Source: Gonatopus flavifemur (taxonomy: Eukaryota; Arthropoda; Insecta; Hymenoptera; Dryinidae). Taken from it: DNA of 64,000 bases. Below, piece by piece: positions 10,453-22,124 of the stretch. How positions within the stretch are numbered: position 1 is the stretch's first letter; each line of letters begins with the position of its first letter. The DNA lies in the NCBI GenBank assembly GCA_018340375.1, contig JAFFJZ010000012.1, positions 4,278,001 through 4,342,000 of the forward strand, in the 5' to 3' direction. The position numbers and the translations under genes are program-made. Under the pieces are notes generated by a model that searched no databases, was not told the origin of the DNA, and saw only the letters and a program-made list of their open reading frames with translations.

Positions 10453-12483
10453 CAGGGTGGGGCATTTAAAGTGTCGCGGGCGTTTTTTCCAAAAATGAAA
10501 TGAGATACGAGAAAATTTTTCGGACAAAAATTGTAGGGTATCGAGGGGGACATCCGATGGTGGCCTTGGCTTTGACCTCAAATCTCATCTTCAAGGGCAT
10601 TCTGAGGTCAACTCTTGTTTTTTAAATAGCATCTCATATTTTTTACTGCAGATTTGGATTCTAGGTCAAAAACCAAGAAACTTTTGTCTGAACCATTTTC
10701 CTGAAATCCGCAAAGATGGCGCTCTAATCGATATTGTTCCATACTGAATCTGACATTAGAATAACTCGAAAACGAAGGGTCTTGGAGGAGAATGTTTCGG
10801 ACAAAAGTTGTCTGATTCCAAGGGGGACCCCTTGAACTGAAACGGAGGTGATGGGGTATAACAGACAAAACACAACACATTTCAATCGTCTACATCACTT
10901 GGATAATTCTAATGCAGTAGATGCTCAAAATGATGGCCTTCGACTTCAATACACATTTCAAAACGTTTTACAGAAGATTGCTGAACTCGTGCTAAAATAT
11001 CTTCATTGATGCTCGCGCATGCATTGATGATTCGTTGACGCATATCCTCAGGTGTAGTCGGTGCTTGTTGATAAACTGTATCTTTTATGTATCCCCATAA
11101 AAAAAATCTGGAGAAGTAAGATCCGGAGAACGGGCAGGCCAATGAACTGGTCCACGACGTCCTATCCATCGTCCAGGATAATCTCTGTCCAATATTTCTC
11201 GAGCTGTGACTGCATAATGGGATGGACAACCATCGTGTTGATACCACATATTCAATCGTTCCTGAATAGGTATGTCTTCAAGTAATGTTGGAAGTACTTG
11301 ATCTAAGAAATGTCTGTACTTCTCTCCATTTAGCGTATCTGCAATGAAGTACGGTCCAATTACTCGAGATCGAAAAATACCACACCAAACATTCACAGCC
11401 CATTGTCTTTGATGCTCTACTTGACGTAACCATCTTGGATTTTCTGTCGCCCAGTAATGCATATTATGTCGATTTACTTGACCATGATTGGTGAACGTCG
11501 ACTCATCAGAAAATAATATGTTGATGAAGTTGTTATTGTGCATTTGCGCTAGACCCCATCGACAAAACTGTACACGATTTTCGAAATCATCACCGTGAAG
11601 GTCTTGATGCAAACAAATGTGATACGGGTGGAATTTGTGACGTTTCAGTATTCGAAGAACACTTCTTCGAGAAATTCCCGAATGGAGTTCAATTTCACGA
11701 GAGCTCACGTGTGGATTATTGGCTACTGCAGCTAGTACATTAACTTCCGCATTTTCTCCGCTAACAGTTCTCATTCGATGTCGTTTTTCCCTTGTAACAC
11801 TTTCCGTTTCTGAGAATAATTTTGTAATGCGTTGAAAATACCTAATGGATGGCGTTGTTCTTTCAGGAAATCGTTCTGCATACAAGTCATATGCTTGTCT
11901 GGGGTTCTTATGCACTTCACCGTAAATGTAGATCATATCGATCTTCTCAGAAACCGTGTATCGGATATCCATGATTTTCAATTTGTCATAAACCAAGTAA
12001 TAATCAAATGTAACTGACAAACTGACTTCCAAAATCGTGAATTTTCACTGAACCCCGTCGTTTGTTTACATCGCGTGAGCTCTGAATGGTGGTAATGTAG
12101 ACGATTGAAATGTGTTGTGTATTGACAACTTTTGTACGAAACATTCTTTTGCAAGACCCTTCGTTTTCGAGTTATTCGAATGTCAGATTCAAAATGGAAC
12201 AATATCGATTAGAGCGCCATTTTTGTGGATTTCAGGAAAATGGTTCAGACAAAAGTTTCTTGGTTTTTGACCTAGAATCCAAATCTGCAGTAAAAAATAT
12301 GAGATGCTATTTAAAAAACAAGAGTTGATCTCAGAATGCCCTTGAAGATGAGATTTGAGGTCAAAGCCAAGGCCACCATCGGATGTCCCCCTCGGTACCC
12401 TACAACTTTTGTCCGAAAAATTTTCTCGTATCTCACTTTATTTTTGGAAAAAACGCCCGCGACACTTTAAATGCCCCACCCTG
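10453..12483 (-). mobile_element. DD41D Tc1/mariner-group element with ~400-bp TIRs
   Basis: The ends are CAGGGTGGGGCATTTAAAGT and its complement, TA-flanked. The inverted repeats continue inward for about 390-440 bp on each side (to about 10890 and from about 12092) with scattered mismatches; the left arm has about 60 bp absent from the right. The centre encodes a minus-strand transposase. Total 2031 bp. The long TIRs and Asp spacing separate it from the two mariner families here. Confidence 0.85.
10909..11972 (-). pseudogene. DD41D (rosa-like) transposase with one frameshift
   Basis: A minus-strand transposase frame from MDIRYTVSEKIDMIYIYGE (an ATG further out, at 12032, is also in frame). 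An N-terminal HTH region (HSGISRRSVLRILKRHKFHP) is followed by the catalytic domain: FSDEST (first Asp), QHDGCPSHY (second) and SPDLTSPDFF (third), with 41 residues between the second and third. Right after the third Asp, a run of 8 A on the plus strand (11099-11106; 9 needed) shifts the frame. The natural continuation FFLWGYIKDTVYQQAPTTP runs in the next frame down to 10909 and ends HFEHLLH. A single-base slip in a homopolymer is the only lesion seen, so this copy decayed recently or the base is an assembly error. Confidence 0.85.
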
Positions 12484-12485
12484 TA

Positions 12486-12905
12486 TATATGATGATTTGT
12501 AAATGAAAAATATTAACAAGTAGATTTATCAACGATTCGATGTGATGTATTTCGTTTGTGAATTGTTGTAAGTTTATATGAGTTGAGAGATAAATGTGCA
12601 TATTTTGAAATTCTAATTAGAGGAATTCATTTGTCTGATATCGACTTTTACTACTCAGCATGGTGGTCATTCGATTCAGTAGATGTCAAAGTTTTAGATC
12701 AGACACGATTGTACAATTCGTCCCAATTCGTAGTTTTTTTTTTTACAATGATTTGATCAGCACGATTATATATTCTCTATTGATTTTAGTGAATACGTAG
12801 TACGTGGTTGATATCTCATTACGGGAATATAAATACATGAGAACAGGACTAAAGGCGTTTTGAAGCGATATTAACTCTAGAACACAACACTTATTTCCTC
12901 TGCTA
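12486..12905. other. Short AT-rich spacer between transposon clusters
   Basis: No gene or clear inverted repeat seen. It separates the TA-stacked element array (ending 12483) from the next cluster. Confidence 0.4.
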
Positions 12906-13367
12906 CACGAAGAAAAATGTAGATCGAGAGTATAGTAATCTTTAATAGAGAATTGAAGAATATTTCTTAGAATCTAAGAAAATTTTCTAAATTTGTAATA
13001 AAAATGAAACGGTTCCCACTTCTGTTAAATATTACTTGAAAAGGAATGAAAAATCAGCAACACTGAACAAACAATAGCAAGAAGTATGAATTTTCCGAAA
13101 GTCGTGCATGAAATTTGACGAAGTGAGCAATAGAATTTCTAAATTTTATTATTCACTTTGTAAGATTGCATGCGCGACTATTGAAAAGTTGATATTTTTT
13201 TTTCTATCTTTGTTAAGTATTGATAGTTTCCCTTTCTTTTCATAGAATAGATAGATAGTAAAATTCAACAGAAATGTGAACTGTTTTATCTTTATTACAA
13301 ATTTAAGGGATATTCTCCAATTTTCTATTGAAGATTACTATATTCTCAATCTGCATTTTTCTCCGTG
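12906..13367. mobile_element. MITE with CACGAAGAAAAATG ends
   Basis: TA on both sides. The arms begin CACGAAGAAAAATGTAGA on the left and read ATTCTCAATCTGCATTTTTC...CGTG on the right, complementary for about 50 bp. The interior holds diverged inverted motifs, and no coding region is present. Confidence 0.65.
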
Positions 13368-13372
13368 TATGG

Positions 13373-14305
13373 AACACAACACTGGGGTATTTTTGCACCC
13401 CACACGCCTTTGAACGCGATTTACGCAAATATTCATCGTGGAAAATGAATTTAGCGACACATCGTTCTCTTCGTTTTTTCAATTCGAAGACAATAGTATA
13501 AATTTCAATGCAAAAATGTTATGAAAAAATTGCCAAATATTAGTTTGAAGCGAGAATAAGTCGTAAAAAATGGTATTTTTACTTTTTTCCAAAAAATGAC
13601 CGTAACTTTTCGAATTTCCATCGGATTTTAAATATCCGAAAGCATTTGGAAACTTGGAACAATTATATAGAACACGGATAGAACAGAATTTTCATTTTAT
13701 TTTTTTTAAAGTGCATTTATTTGAGAACGTCAAAGATGAAAAATTGATGATCCTTGAAAAAAGGACGAGAGTTCATGTAAAATGTTATGAAAACATTTAT
13801 TCATGTGAAAATATAATTTTCTCACGATTGTCATTGCTGGAATAATATCTGAGAAATGTAGAGAAAATATTTTTCAATTTTTTGTCAGTCTTTTTGTCCG
13901 CATTTAACGCGTAAATAAGAAAAATCAGTTACATTGGTAAAAAAATTGATTCACATTTCCTTTTTTTAATATGAAAACACCGTGAATAATGACAGAGAAC
14001 TGAAAGTCTGCAAAAACTGCTGTCAAAGCCAAGATTTTCCATTCAAATGTGAGAGTATGAATTTTCATGCAATTGCACAAATTACCGACGTTACCGCAAC
14101 ACTGGGGCAATTTCGTATCCCGCGCTCACTTCGCGTCGTTATCAGTCGCAATTGAAAGGCAAATTGACGCTTCTCATCAACTCTTCCCTCTTTCAGAACT
14201 CTTAACTGAATTATGGTCAGAATTCTGGGTCAATATGTAGCAATACCTTCTTCATCTACAACTTTCAAAACGCCTTGGGGTACAAAAATACCCTAGTATT
14301 GTGTT
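13373..14305. mobile_element. Long-TIR element with AACACAACACTGGGGTA ends
   Basis: The left end (13373-13420) and right end (about 14262-14305) are inverted repeats containing CACTGGGGTATTTTTGCACC. A third, internal copy of this motif occurs at about 14097. The target duplication is unclear. Non-coding, and only a few bases from its neighbours on both sides. Confidence 0.55.
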
Positions 14306-14543
14306 ATAAGGTTAAGGGGCACACCTAGTATGACCGCCCAAGAAAAAGTGATTTTTGGAAATTTTTTTCAAAGAAAACTACTGCATGGAATGTTTGAAAA
14401 TTTTAACATCATCATCATGAAGTAATCAGTCTTATGACTGGTTTGATGAAATCCTCCAACCCTGTCTATTATCCTCTAACCGCTTAATTTCTACATACTG
14501 TATCTACGACAACCCTTATCTTGTATAATTTGCTTCATATAAC

Positions 14544-16690
14544 TTAATCTAGGTCTCTTCGAGTTTTACCATTCATCTTTCCTTCCAATATTGTTTTCAA
14601 TAAGCTATCATGCCTTAATGTGTGTCCTATCAGATTACTTCTTCTTCTTTTCACGACCTGTCTCAAAAGACTTCTTTTTTCATTTCCCTTCTCGAGTACT
14701 TCTTCATTTTTTACTTTCTCCATCCACTTTAGTCTAAGCATTCTTCTATAACACCACATTTCAAAAGCTTCGAGTCTTCGCTGGTCCGTTTTTCCAATTG
14801 TCCAAGTTTCGCAACCATATAATGCTGTGCTCCAAACGTAACTCTTCAAGAATTTCTTCCTGACTGCTCAGCTAATATTCTTCGAACACAGTAACTGTTT
14901 CTTTTGATGGGAAGCCTGTTTTCCTTGTGTTATTCTTGCTTTTATATCTCTCTCGCTTTTACCGTTTTCTGTAATTACACTGAAAAAAATACTCCGGTTA
15001 ATATATGGACAGCAAGAATTACTGCTATTTTAACCGGAATTCTAGTTAAATGAATCAAGTCTCCGGCAAATTTAACAAGGGCTCCGGTAAATTTAACAAG
15101 AATTCCAGTAAAAGTCACAGATATTCCTTGCTGTCCATATAGTAACCGGAATTCTGGTAAAATTAACAGTTCATTTTTTTCCGTGTATGCTTCCTAGATA
15201 TTTAAATTTTTTCACTTGCTGAATTGTCTGTGCATCTATTTTGATTTTCGTTCTTCTTGATGTTTTCGCTGTTGTACAAATCATGAATTTTGTTTTGTCC
15301 TTATTTATATTCATACAATATTTGTCTAATAATATTTTTTTCATAGTGTTGAGAGCATTTTCTAACTCAGCACCACTCGTAGCTAATATAGCTATGTCAT
15401 CCGCGAATCTCAACATGCTTACATTTTCACCTTGAATCTGTAATTTCAATTGCACTTGCTCCTTCACTTCGTTCATTGCTTCTTCTATATACAAATTAAA
15501 AATCAATGGCGATAGTGAGCATTCTTGTCTCACCCCTCTTCTAATTTGTGCTTCTCCTTTTTGACCCTCTATTTCTATGATTGCGGTTTGATTCTTATAT
15601 GATTCATATATTATTCTCCCATCCCTGAAATTAATTCCTACCTTTTTCAAAATCGTAAACATCTTCTCCCAATCAACATTATCGAATGCTTTTTGTATAT
15701 CTACAAAACCTATGTACACAGACTTTTTCAACTCTAGACTTTTCTCTACTACTGTTCTGAGTGCTAATATTGCTTCCCGCGTTCCCTTATTTTTCCTAAA
15801 ACCGAACTGATCTTCCGCTAATCTACTCTCTATTTTATTTTCTGTTCTTCTGTATATGATTTTTGTCAGTATTTTCGAGGCATGTGAAGTTAAACTAATC
15901 GTTTTGTAGTTCTCACATTTGTCTGCTCCTCGTTTTTTTGGAATGGCGACAATTTTATTCTTCTGGAAATCTTTCGGTACTTTGCCTATTTCGTACATAT
16001 CTCTGACCAATTCAAACAGTGCATCACGAGTTCTCTGACTGGAGGCTTTGATAAGGTCCGCACTTATGCCATCTATTCCTGGCGCTTTATCATTTTTCAA
16101 TTCTTTTAAAGCCCTGTCGAACTCTGATCTCAAAATTGAATCTCTCGACTCTTCTTCATCGACATCTTCCTCCCTCTCTAAAAATTCTATATTATCGCTT
16201 CCTTTATACAGATCTTCCAAATGATTAATCCATTGTTATATTTTTTCCTCTGTTCTTATCAATTGTCTCCCTAGAAAATTTTTAATCTTACCGCTTCTAG
16301 ATTCCATTTGTCCAAAAAATCTCTTAACAATATGCCTCATCTATTTCTCCTAAATGTAATCTTACTTCTATATCTTGACATTTTCCCTCTAACCATTGTT
16401 CTTTTGCTTTCTTTGATTCTCTGATCATTTTATTCCTCAGTGCCTTGTATGTCTGCTGGTCTTGTTCGCTATTCTTATCCTTGTATTTCCTCCTTTCATC
16501 AATTAAATCGTTTTCGAATTTCTTCTGTTATCCATGGTTTCTTAGGCTCTATCCCATCGTTCTTCAAAATTTCATTCGCACATTGTTCCATGTTCCCCTT
16601 CATATTTGTCCATCTACTCTCTATTTCCAAGCCCTTCTCTTGTCGATCCTCCAATTTTTCGTTGAATATCACTTTGAATGCCTACTGTGT
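14544..16690 (-). pseudogene. LINE reverse transcriptase, fragmented
   Basis: The main block (15186-16220) holds the reverse-transcriptase palm: NDKAPGIDGISADLIK, QFGFRKNKGTREA, FVDIQKAFDNVDWEK and the catalytic box MLRFADDIAILATSG. The C-terminal block (14544-14849) has the insect LINE tail ALYGCETWTIG...RRMLRLKWMEKV. Upstream (16250-16690) are frame-broken remains of the linker between endonuclease and RT (KPWITEEIRKRF, NKMIRESKKAKEQWLE). It is broken by stops and shifts upstream, by a MITE at 14988-15185 and by stops in the region 14850-14985. Not functional. Confidence 0.85.
14988..15185. mobile_element. MITE (CACTGAAAAAAAT ends) inside the LINE
   Basis: TA-flanked ends CACTGAAAAAAAT and ATTTTTTTCCGTG, with the arms sharing ATATGGACAGCAAG and its complement. 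Removing the MITE and one TA joins the LINE frame cleanly: YLGSI continues as ITENGKSERDIKARI on the minus strand. Confidence 0.8.
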
Positions 16691-17245
16691 TTTTCCTTGT
16701 TTGAGATTCTTCAAATTGAAAGGATAAATTATAAGTTTCAAAATTTATAGGATATATTTATACATGAATGATGAATATTCAGTAAAATTTTCAAATAAAA
16801 ACATTCAATTTCCAGTGAGTTATTCGCGATCTCCCAAGTGAAAAAAAAAGTTCCTCCACTGCCGAGGTGATTCCGGCCTTCCCCGTGGCTGAAATAAAAA
16901 GAAATAAAAATATCATAAAACTAGAGGGGATTGCCCTTCACTTTTGGAAAAAAAATTGAAATTTAACAAAATGGCAGAGTTTTGAAAAGAAATGTTGAAT
17001 TCCGCTCGAAAATTGGATGATTTTTGGCCCGCCAAAATTACATTTTTCATACAATCGAAAAACTGGAGGATCATTGTCCAGAGAGACATATACAAAATAA
17101 GCAGAAGAGAGAATCAAAGCGGTCGGATGGTTTGCCATAGAGTTACAACGCCAGCAAATTTGAAAAATGTAGGTTCGAGAAAAACGCATTTGAAGATAAA
17201 ATGATTGATTTCATTGTTATAAATAGATAAAAATCATACTTACAG

Positions 17246-17413
17246 TTAATCTCCTACTCCAGCTCCATGTAATTCACCTTCATCTTCTTCATAAAGCGCC
17301 TGCTGGGCTGTTGAAGCCCAAGCGATACAATAAATCACACAACAAATGTATCTAGCTTCGAAACGTGATTTTCTAACCGCTGAGCAGCTACTTTTTACAA
17401 GGCTGTAATTCAA
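17246..17413 (-). other. Protein-like fragment, unknown
   Basis: The minus strand reads 55 codons containing CSAVRKSRFEARYICCVIYC and then ASTAQQALYEEDEGELHG before a TAA at 17248-17246. The composition is protein-like, and a GTAAGT motif follows the stop. It lies in the right part of the TTAA-flanked element, so it may be transposase debris or a captured exon. I do not recognise it. Confidence 0.25.
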
Positions 17414-17529
17414 AAACCATTTGAGATGTTCATTTGAAATTTTGATATGTTATTTTTAAAGGTATAGACTATCGAAATATCCGAAAAAAATCGATTTTTT
17501 CGAAATGTCACACTAGGTGTGCCCCTTAA

Positions 17530-18565
17530 CGAAAAATATGATACTGGTCGGAACAGTTATATATACACTCTAAGGAATAATTGTAAAATTTCTGCATGAT
17601 GGGAGACTTTTTCTCATGATTTGGAAGAGCTTATCCTCACTTTTTGCAGGATTTAACATCCAAACGGGAGAAAGAAATTCTTTATTTTTGAGGAAAACAA
17701 TTCCCCCACGATCAGGGGATGCAATCTACCACTGAAGTTATGGAAGATTCTATTAGAGATTTACGGAGAGAAAAGCTGTTCGATGATATAAGACTTTAGA
17801 AAATATGTTTTTACATGAGATTACGGAATATTACGAATATTGTGAAAAAAGTAATGAATAGAATGGACATCTCAAACCCCGAATGGCGAAATTTTACTAT
17901 AAGCTTTGTACAATTCAACGTTCAACGTTTAAAATTTCAATCCAAATAATTATTTTTTGTTCCTTTACAGTATTCGTAATATCTTATATTTTCATGTGAA
18001 AATTAATTTTCTAAAGCCTTCTGTGTTCGGTTTATTAAAAAAGAGTATTATATTCTCAACAGGGCCATCTCGCAAAATATCTTGCAAAATATTCTTATCT
18101 TCCAATCTTCAAATCTTTGTTCTGATTACTTATAAATGAAATACTGAAATTTTTTTCAATGAATTCCAGTTTTTAGTTTGAAAAAGGGCAGAGAGTTGTT
18201 ATTCAGAAGCCGGCGATACTTTGATAATCATACTTTTGAAATCATATTTCTATTAGTTTTATACAAGAAAACTAAAGAAGAATTGAAGTTAGGGATCGAA
18301 CTTCGAGAACAGAAACTGTTTTTATTTTATAGAAAATACATTTCAGTTTTTATAAACTTGAATAAAACCTCAATAAAAGTTCGATATATTCTCAGATCTA
18401 ATCCACACTGTAAAAGATAATCGGAATGTTCCCATAAGCTGAAATTGGAAAATGTATATGAAATTTCCCATAAATATCACTGAAAATTCCAAACTTTGTG
18501 GGATTTTTACTATCATTTTTCAGTAAATTCCCAGTGAAATACGGGAAATCTCTAACGCACGTATG
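17530..18565. other. AT-rich intergenic DNA with MITE fragments
   Basis: A degraded copy of the CACTGTAAAAAAT MITE family (with the phrase AACAATTCCCCCACGATCAG) lies at about 17566-17760. The rest shows no gene. Confidence 0.45.
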
Positions 18566-18830
18566 CACTGAGAATTCAATTCCTCAGACTCGAAGAAAAT
18601 TTCTTTACCCTCATTGTGATAAGTCTTGTTTCCAATGGACAAAATAATTCATTCCAATTTTCCATTGGAATTGAAGAAGCAATATATTTCTGTTTCGATT
18701 TGAAAATTCTTTGTTGCAATTTGATGGAAACTTTTTTCATTGAACTGAATTTTTTTCCATTGAAAAAAAGATTCATTTGAATGAGGGCGAAGAAAATTTT
18801 CTTTCAGTCTAAGAAATTGGGTTCTCAGTG
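18566..18830. mobile_element. MITE with CACTGAGAA ends
   Basis: Inverted ends CACTGAGAATTCAATTCCTC and the complement-like CCCAATTTCTTAGACTGAAAG (right strand inverse) enclose a 265-bp non-coding interior. Inner arms share AATGAGGGNNAAGAAAATTT. Confidence 0.6.
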
Positions 18831-18953
18831 TGTGTTAATCTCTTCCGAACATTTATGTGAAGTTTCCCATAGAAATTCCTCAAAGTGTCAGGAGAGGAAA
18901 TTTATCTAAGTTTCATGATTTATAATTCAATACTTATTTTGTGTGTTCAACAG

Positions 18954-18993
18954 TTGGAACGAGTGATCCTGTCTCCTTGCTGCATGACGATTG
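18954..18993 (+). other. Possible 40-bp microexon
   Basis: A pyrimidine-rich tract and CAG (18951-18953) precede a 40-bp stretch that ends at a strong donor GTAAGTCC (18994). One frame reads LERVILSPCCMTI without stop. It could be an exon of an unseen gene or a 5' exon of the plus-strand gene at 23691. No homology recognised; chance is a real alternative. Confidence 0.25.
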
Positions 18994-20019
18994 GTAAGTC
19001 CATTGAAGTGTTTTTTTTTAATTTCAAATATTATATTATAGAGTATAGTATAATTCAGCTGTAGTGTTTCGCTATAACAATTGAAAAAACCTCACAGTCG
19101 TGACAAATAAAATTTCCCAACACTCTGGGGAAAAAAATGATCTGTTCAAATCCGATTAGATGCGTTACTTTTTCCGAACAAATATGAGCAGATTTGATAA
19201 AACGTGGACTTGGCTCCACAAATATTTATCCATTGGAATAAATAAATTCTCTTAAATGTGGTTAGATCTAGTCGGATCTGATTATTGGATTCGGGGAGAT
19301 TTAATGAAATATGGGATTACTTTTACAAATTTTGATCTTTGGATATGAATAGATCCCGCCAGATCCCGTTGAATCTAGTTCGGTTTGATCAGATTGAATC
19401 AGCTCCGTTCAATTTCCAAGGAATCTTATCTCATATGACATGGAAATTGAAAATAGTTTGTTACTCAGACTTTTTGGTTCGTTTAAAGACCCACGTAGCA
19501 GAGAAACTTATGGAAAAATTAAGGGGATAGGATTCTGGTCTAGAAGCACGAATTTCAGATTGAAGAAAGTAGTTTTGAGAAACAAGCGTTGAAGATTCGA
19601 GCACAATTATTGCAAATGGAAGCGAAAGTTATTCACGTAACTGAAGAATTTATTGATATTTCAATTACATTTGGATTAATTTTCACTCACGAAAATATAT
19701 ATCGATGTATGATATAATATAGCAAAAATTTAAAATTCAGTCGCGTGTAGATGAGTTCTCATTTCAATCACCAAGAATTGGAAATTCATTTACAAATGTA
19801 CATGAAAAATATATTAAATTCAAAGACATTTCTAACAGTGTACACAGTGAAAAGTGTAGAACTTGCTTCAATTCTGCATATAAGTTTATTTCAAAATGCA
19901 GTCAAAACAAGTCCTGTTTCATTTGAAATCGAGCAACGAAAACAAATGCTGACACAATGGGAATGACTGAATCCAGTCAGTTTTTCAAATAAGATGCAGG
20001 ACTTTTTACAGTGAGAGTC
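18994..20019. other. Intergenic DNA with AGATC-type repeats
   Basis: Between 19130 and 19420 short motifs such as GATCTGATC, AGATCCCG and GGATCTGATT recur in both orientations, resembling a decayed foldback element. Nothing coding recognised. Confidence 0.4.
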
Positions 20020-20027
20020 ATACAATG

Positions 20028-22116
20028 CAGGGCTGTGGAGTCGGAGTCGAGGAGTCGTGGAATGATGGATGGAGTCGAAAGTGGAGTCGGAGTCGAATGT
20101 TATTTCATTGACTTCGATTCCTCTTTCGACTCCTTAAAAAAAGGTTAGTTTTCATGAAAGTACGTTAGAAAAACATTACGAGAACGTCTTGTAGTGTATG
20201 AAAAGAATGTTTTCAGAACGTGTTTAGCTACATTAAAAGTGAAAATGCTCTAAACATTGGAAATATGTGCTTTTGGGGTTTAAGACTCGCAGAACCTGGG
20301 CTATGTTTTTAAAACATTCAGAGAACTTCGTGTGCTGTTTGGAATACGTTTTCATTTCTTTGGCTCATTTTCTCAAATACACATATTCAATCTTCTCAGG
20401 TGAATCTCAGGTGCATCAGTTGAGAGATGAAATTTGCATGCAAAAAATGTTTTCAATTTTTCTCCAACACAAACGAGGAATCCATATGTTAATTTATGGA
20501 CAATGTATTTTCACACGTTGATTCGAAGTTCAAAGTGTAATGTTTCGAAATCAAATGCATAAAATTCTCTGTTGACATAAATAAGATGAATAAAAAAATG
20601 AGAGTAGGGGTTGATGTGTTTGTTTTCATAATCTGTTCGGTAAGAAGATGCTATGATTCTTTATATCAATGGAACTATAAAGGTATGAGAATGGAGAAAG
20701 GGAGTCATAGGAAATCTCTAAGTGGGAATGTAACGTCCCCGTAAAACTGAGATCATTCAAAGAATCGATTCTCATCGAAATGAAATTTTTCCAATGAGAA
20801 ATGCACAAATTTCAAATTAGCCGTTTCAGACTCAAACGATTCTAAATAAGTTCGAATCATATTTTTGATCAGAGATTTGCACTATCAATCGTTCTGAATG
20901 ATTCCGTTTCTACAGAGAGAGCTAAGGTTGTTGCAGCACTGAAATCCCATATATACGGGAAAGGAGTTAAAAAAGAATTCTTAAGAATTCATATTGAATT
21001 CTCCGCGCACTCTTCCTGAACTGATTTGCTGTATGGAGTTTCTCTCTCTTTTTATTAGTATGACAAGTTTGCAATAAATATAAAAGTTTCAAATGAAAGA
21101 TAAGTCCGTAATTATTACCTAATTATTCAAAAAGCTCCATACTGCTCATTTCCAACGAATCTTGCTATCACTCCATGCTTATTTGCTTAATAGATTTCAT
21201 ATTGCACTTATTCCCATTACCAGAACGGAAATTGTTTTGGAGTTGTTTGAGAATCATTCGCAGATTGTGTTGATTCATTGATGTTATCAGAGATGTGACA
21301 GATTTACAAACATTAGAAAAAATATCGGAAGTTTTTCCTCACTTTAATGGCGAATTCCATCCCCTGGTCGTGGGAGAATTGTTTTTCCATCAAACATAGG
21401 GGATTTTTCCTCCATTTTGAGGAACTATTCCGTTTTTTGGGTGTTGAATTCTCCAAAAAGTAAGGGCAAACTCTACCAAATCAGGATGTCAAGTTCCCTA
21501 TTCACGGTGGAAGATTTTTGGTGAAACATTCCACATTTATTTTTTACAGTGAAGAATGAAAACATTCAGAAACAAAATATTTTTGATTTATTTATTCTTA
21601 TGTTTATTATATTTTGAAATAATGAAGAAACGTGCTTTTTCATCCACCCTGTTGGTTCTAATTGTTCAATCAGCTGCTGCATATAAAAACATACAAATTT
21701 ATGTACCGCATCAGATCAACGGTTCATGAATGAAAGTTTTAGAGAAAATTCTTTGTCGAAAGTTGTTGACGAAGTTTTTTCTAACATTTGGAATATTTAT
21801 ATCCGTTGAAAAATGTTGATGGGAGAAATAATTCATGCATAAAATTTTGAAATAGAACATTAAAATTAGTTACGACTTGGACTTCTGTTATATTGTTTGC
21901 ATTTTAGCCTCGACATATTTAGCAAATTGAACTTCAATGATATATCGATAAATAAAATATTGAAACACAGGTCGAAAAACCTCGATAACGAATAATGTCT
22001 ATCTTATGTCCAAGTTTGGTTCTTTTGGAATTTTTATTCATGAGAATAAACACTAGAGCCGGAGTTGGAGCCGGAGTCGGAGTCGGCTATGTGAAAGCTT
22101 CGATTCCACAGCCCTG
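20028..22116. mobile_element. hAT-like non-autonomous element, 2.1 kb
   Basis: The ends are CAGGGCTGTGGAGTCGGAGT and the complement of CAGGGCTGTGGAATCGAAGC. The flanks are the identical octamer ATACAATG (20020-20027 and 22117-22124), an 8-bp duplication diagnostic for hAT-type elements. The subterminal regions are rich in GGAGTCG motifs in both orientations. No transposase survives. A MITE of the CACTGTAAAAAAT family (about 21300-21550) is nested inside. Confidence 0.85.
21300..21550. mobile_element. MITE of the CACTGTAAAAAAT family, decayed
   Basis: It shares the internal phrases GTGGGAGAATTGTTTTTCCATC and TTTTTGGTGAAA with the copies at 25101-25215 and 32152-32405, and ends TTTTTTACAGTG on the right. 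Non-coding. Confidence 0.5.
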
Positions 22117-22124
22117 ATACAATG

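Larger units (their letters stand above)
14404..16734 (-). mobile_element. 5'-truncated non-LTR retrotransposon (endonuclease/reverse-transcriptase LINE)
   Basis: Minus-strand LINE whose 3' end is the short tail ATGATGATGATG at 14404-14415. Similar 14-bp blocks (GTTTGAAAATTTTA near 14391 and GTTTCAAAATTTA near 16736) may be its target-site duplication. The endonuclease part is missing (5' truncation) and the reverse-transcriptase frame is damaged. It sits inside the TTAA-flanked element. Confidence 0.8.
14316..17525. mobile_element. TTAA-flanked element (piggyBac/Kolobok type) split by a LINE
   Basis: TTAA at 14312-14315 and 17526-17529 flanks the inverted repeats GGGGCACACCTAGT and ACTAGGTGTGCCCC. 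TTAA duplication is shared by piggyBac and Kolobok; the GGGG start is more like Kolobok, but I cannot decide. About 2.3 kb of the interior is an inserted non-LTR retrotransposon. The remaining host element (about 90 bp left, 790 bp right) contains one protein-like fragment at 17246-17413. Confidence 0.7.
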
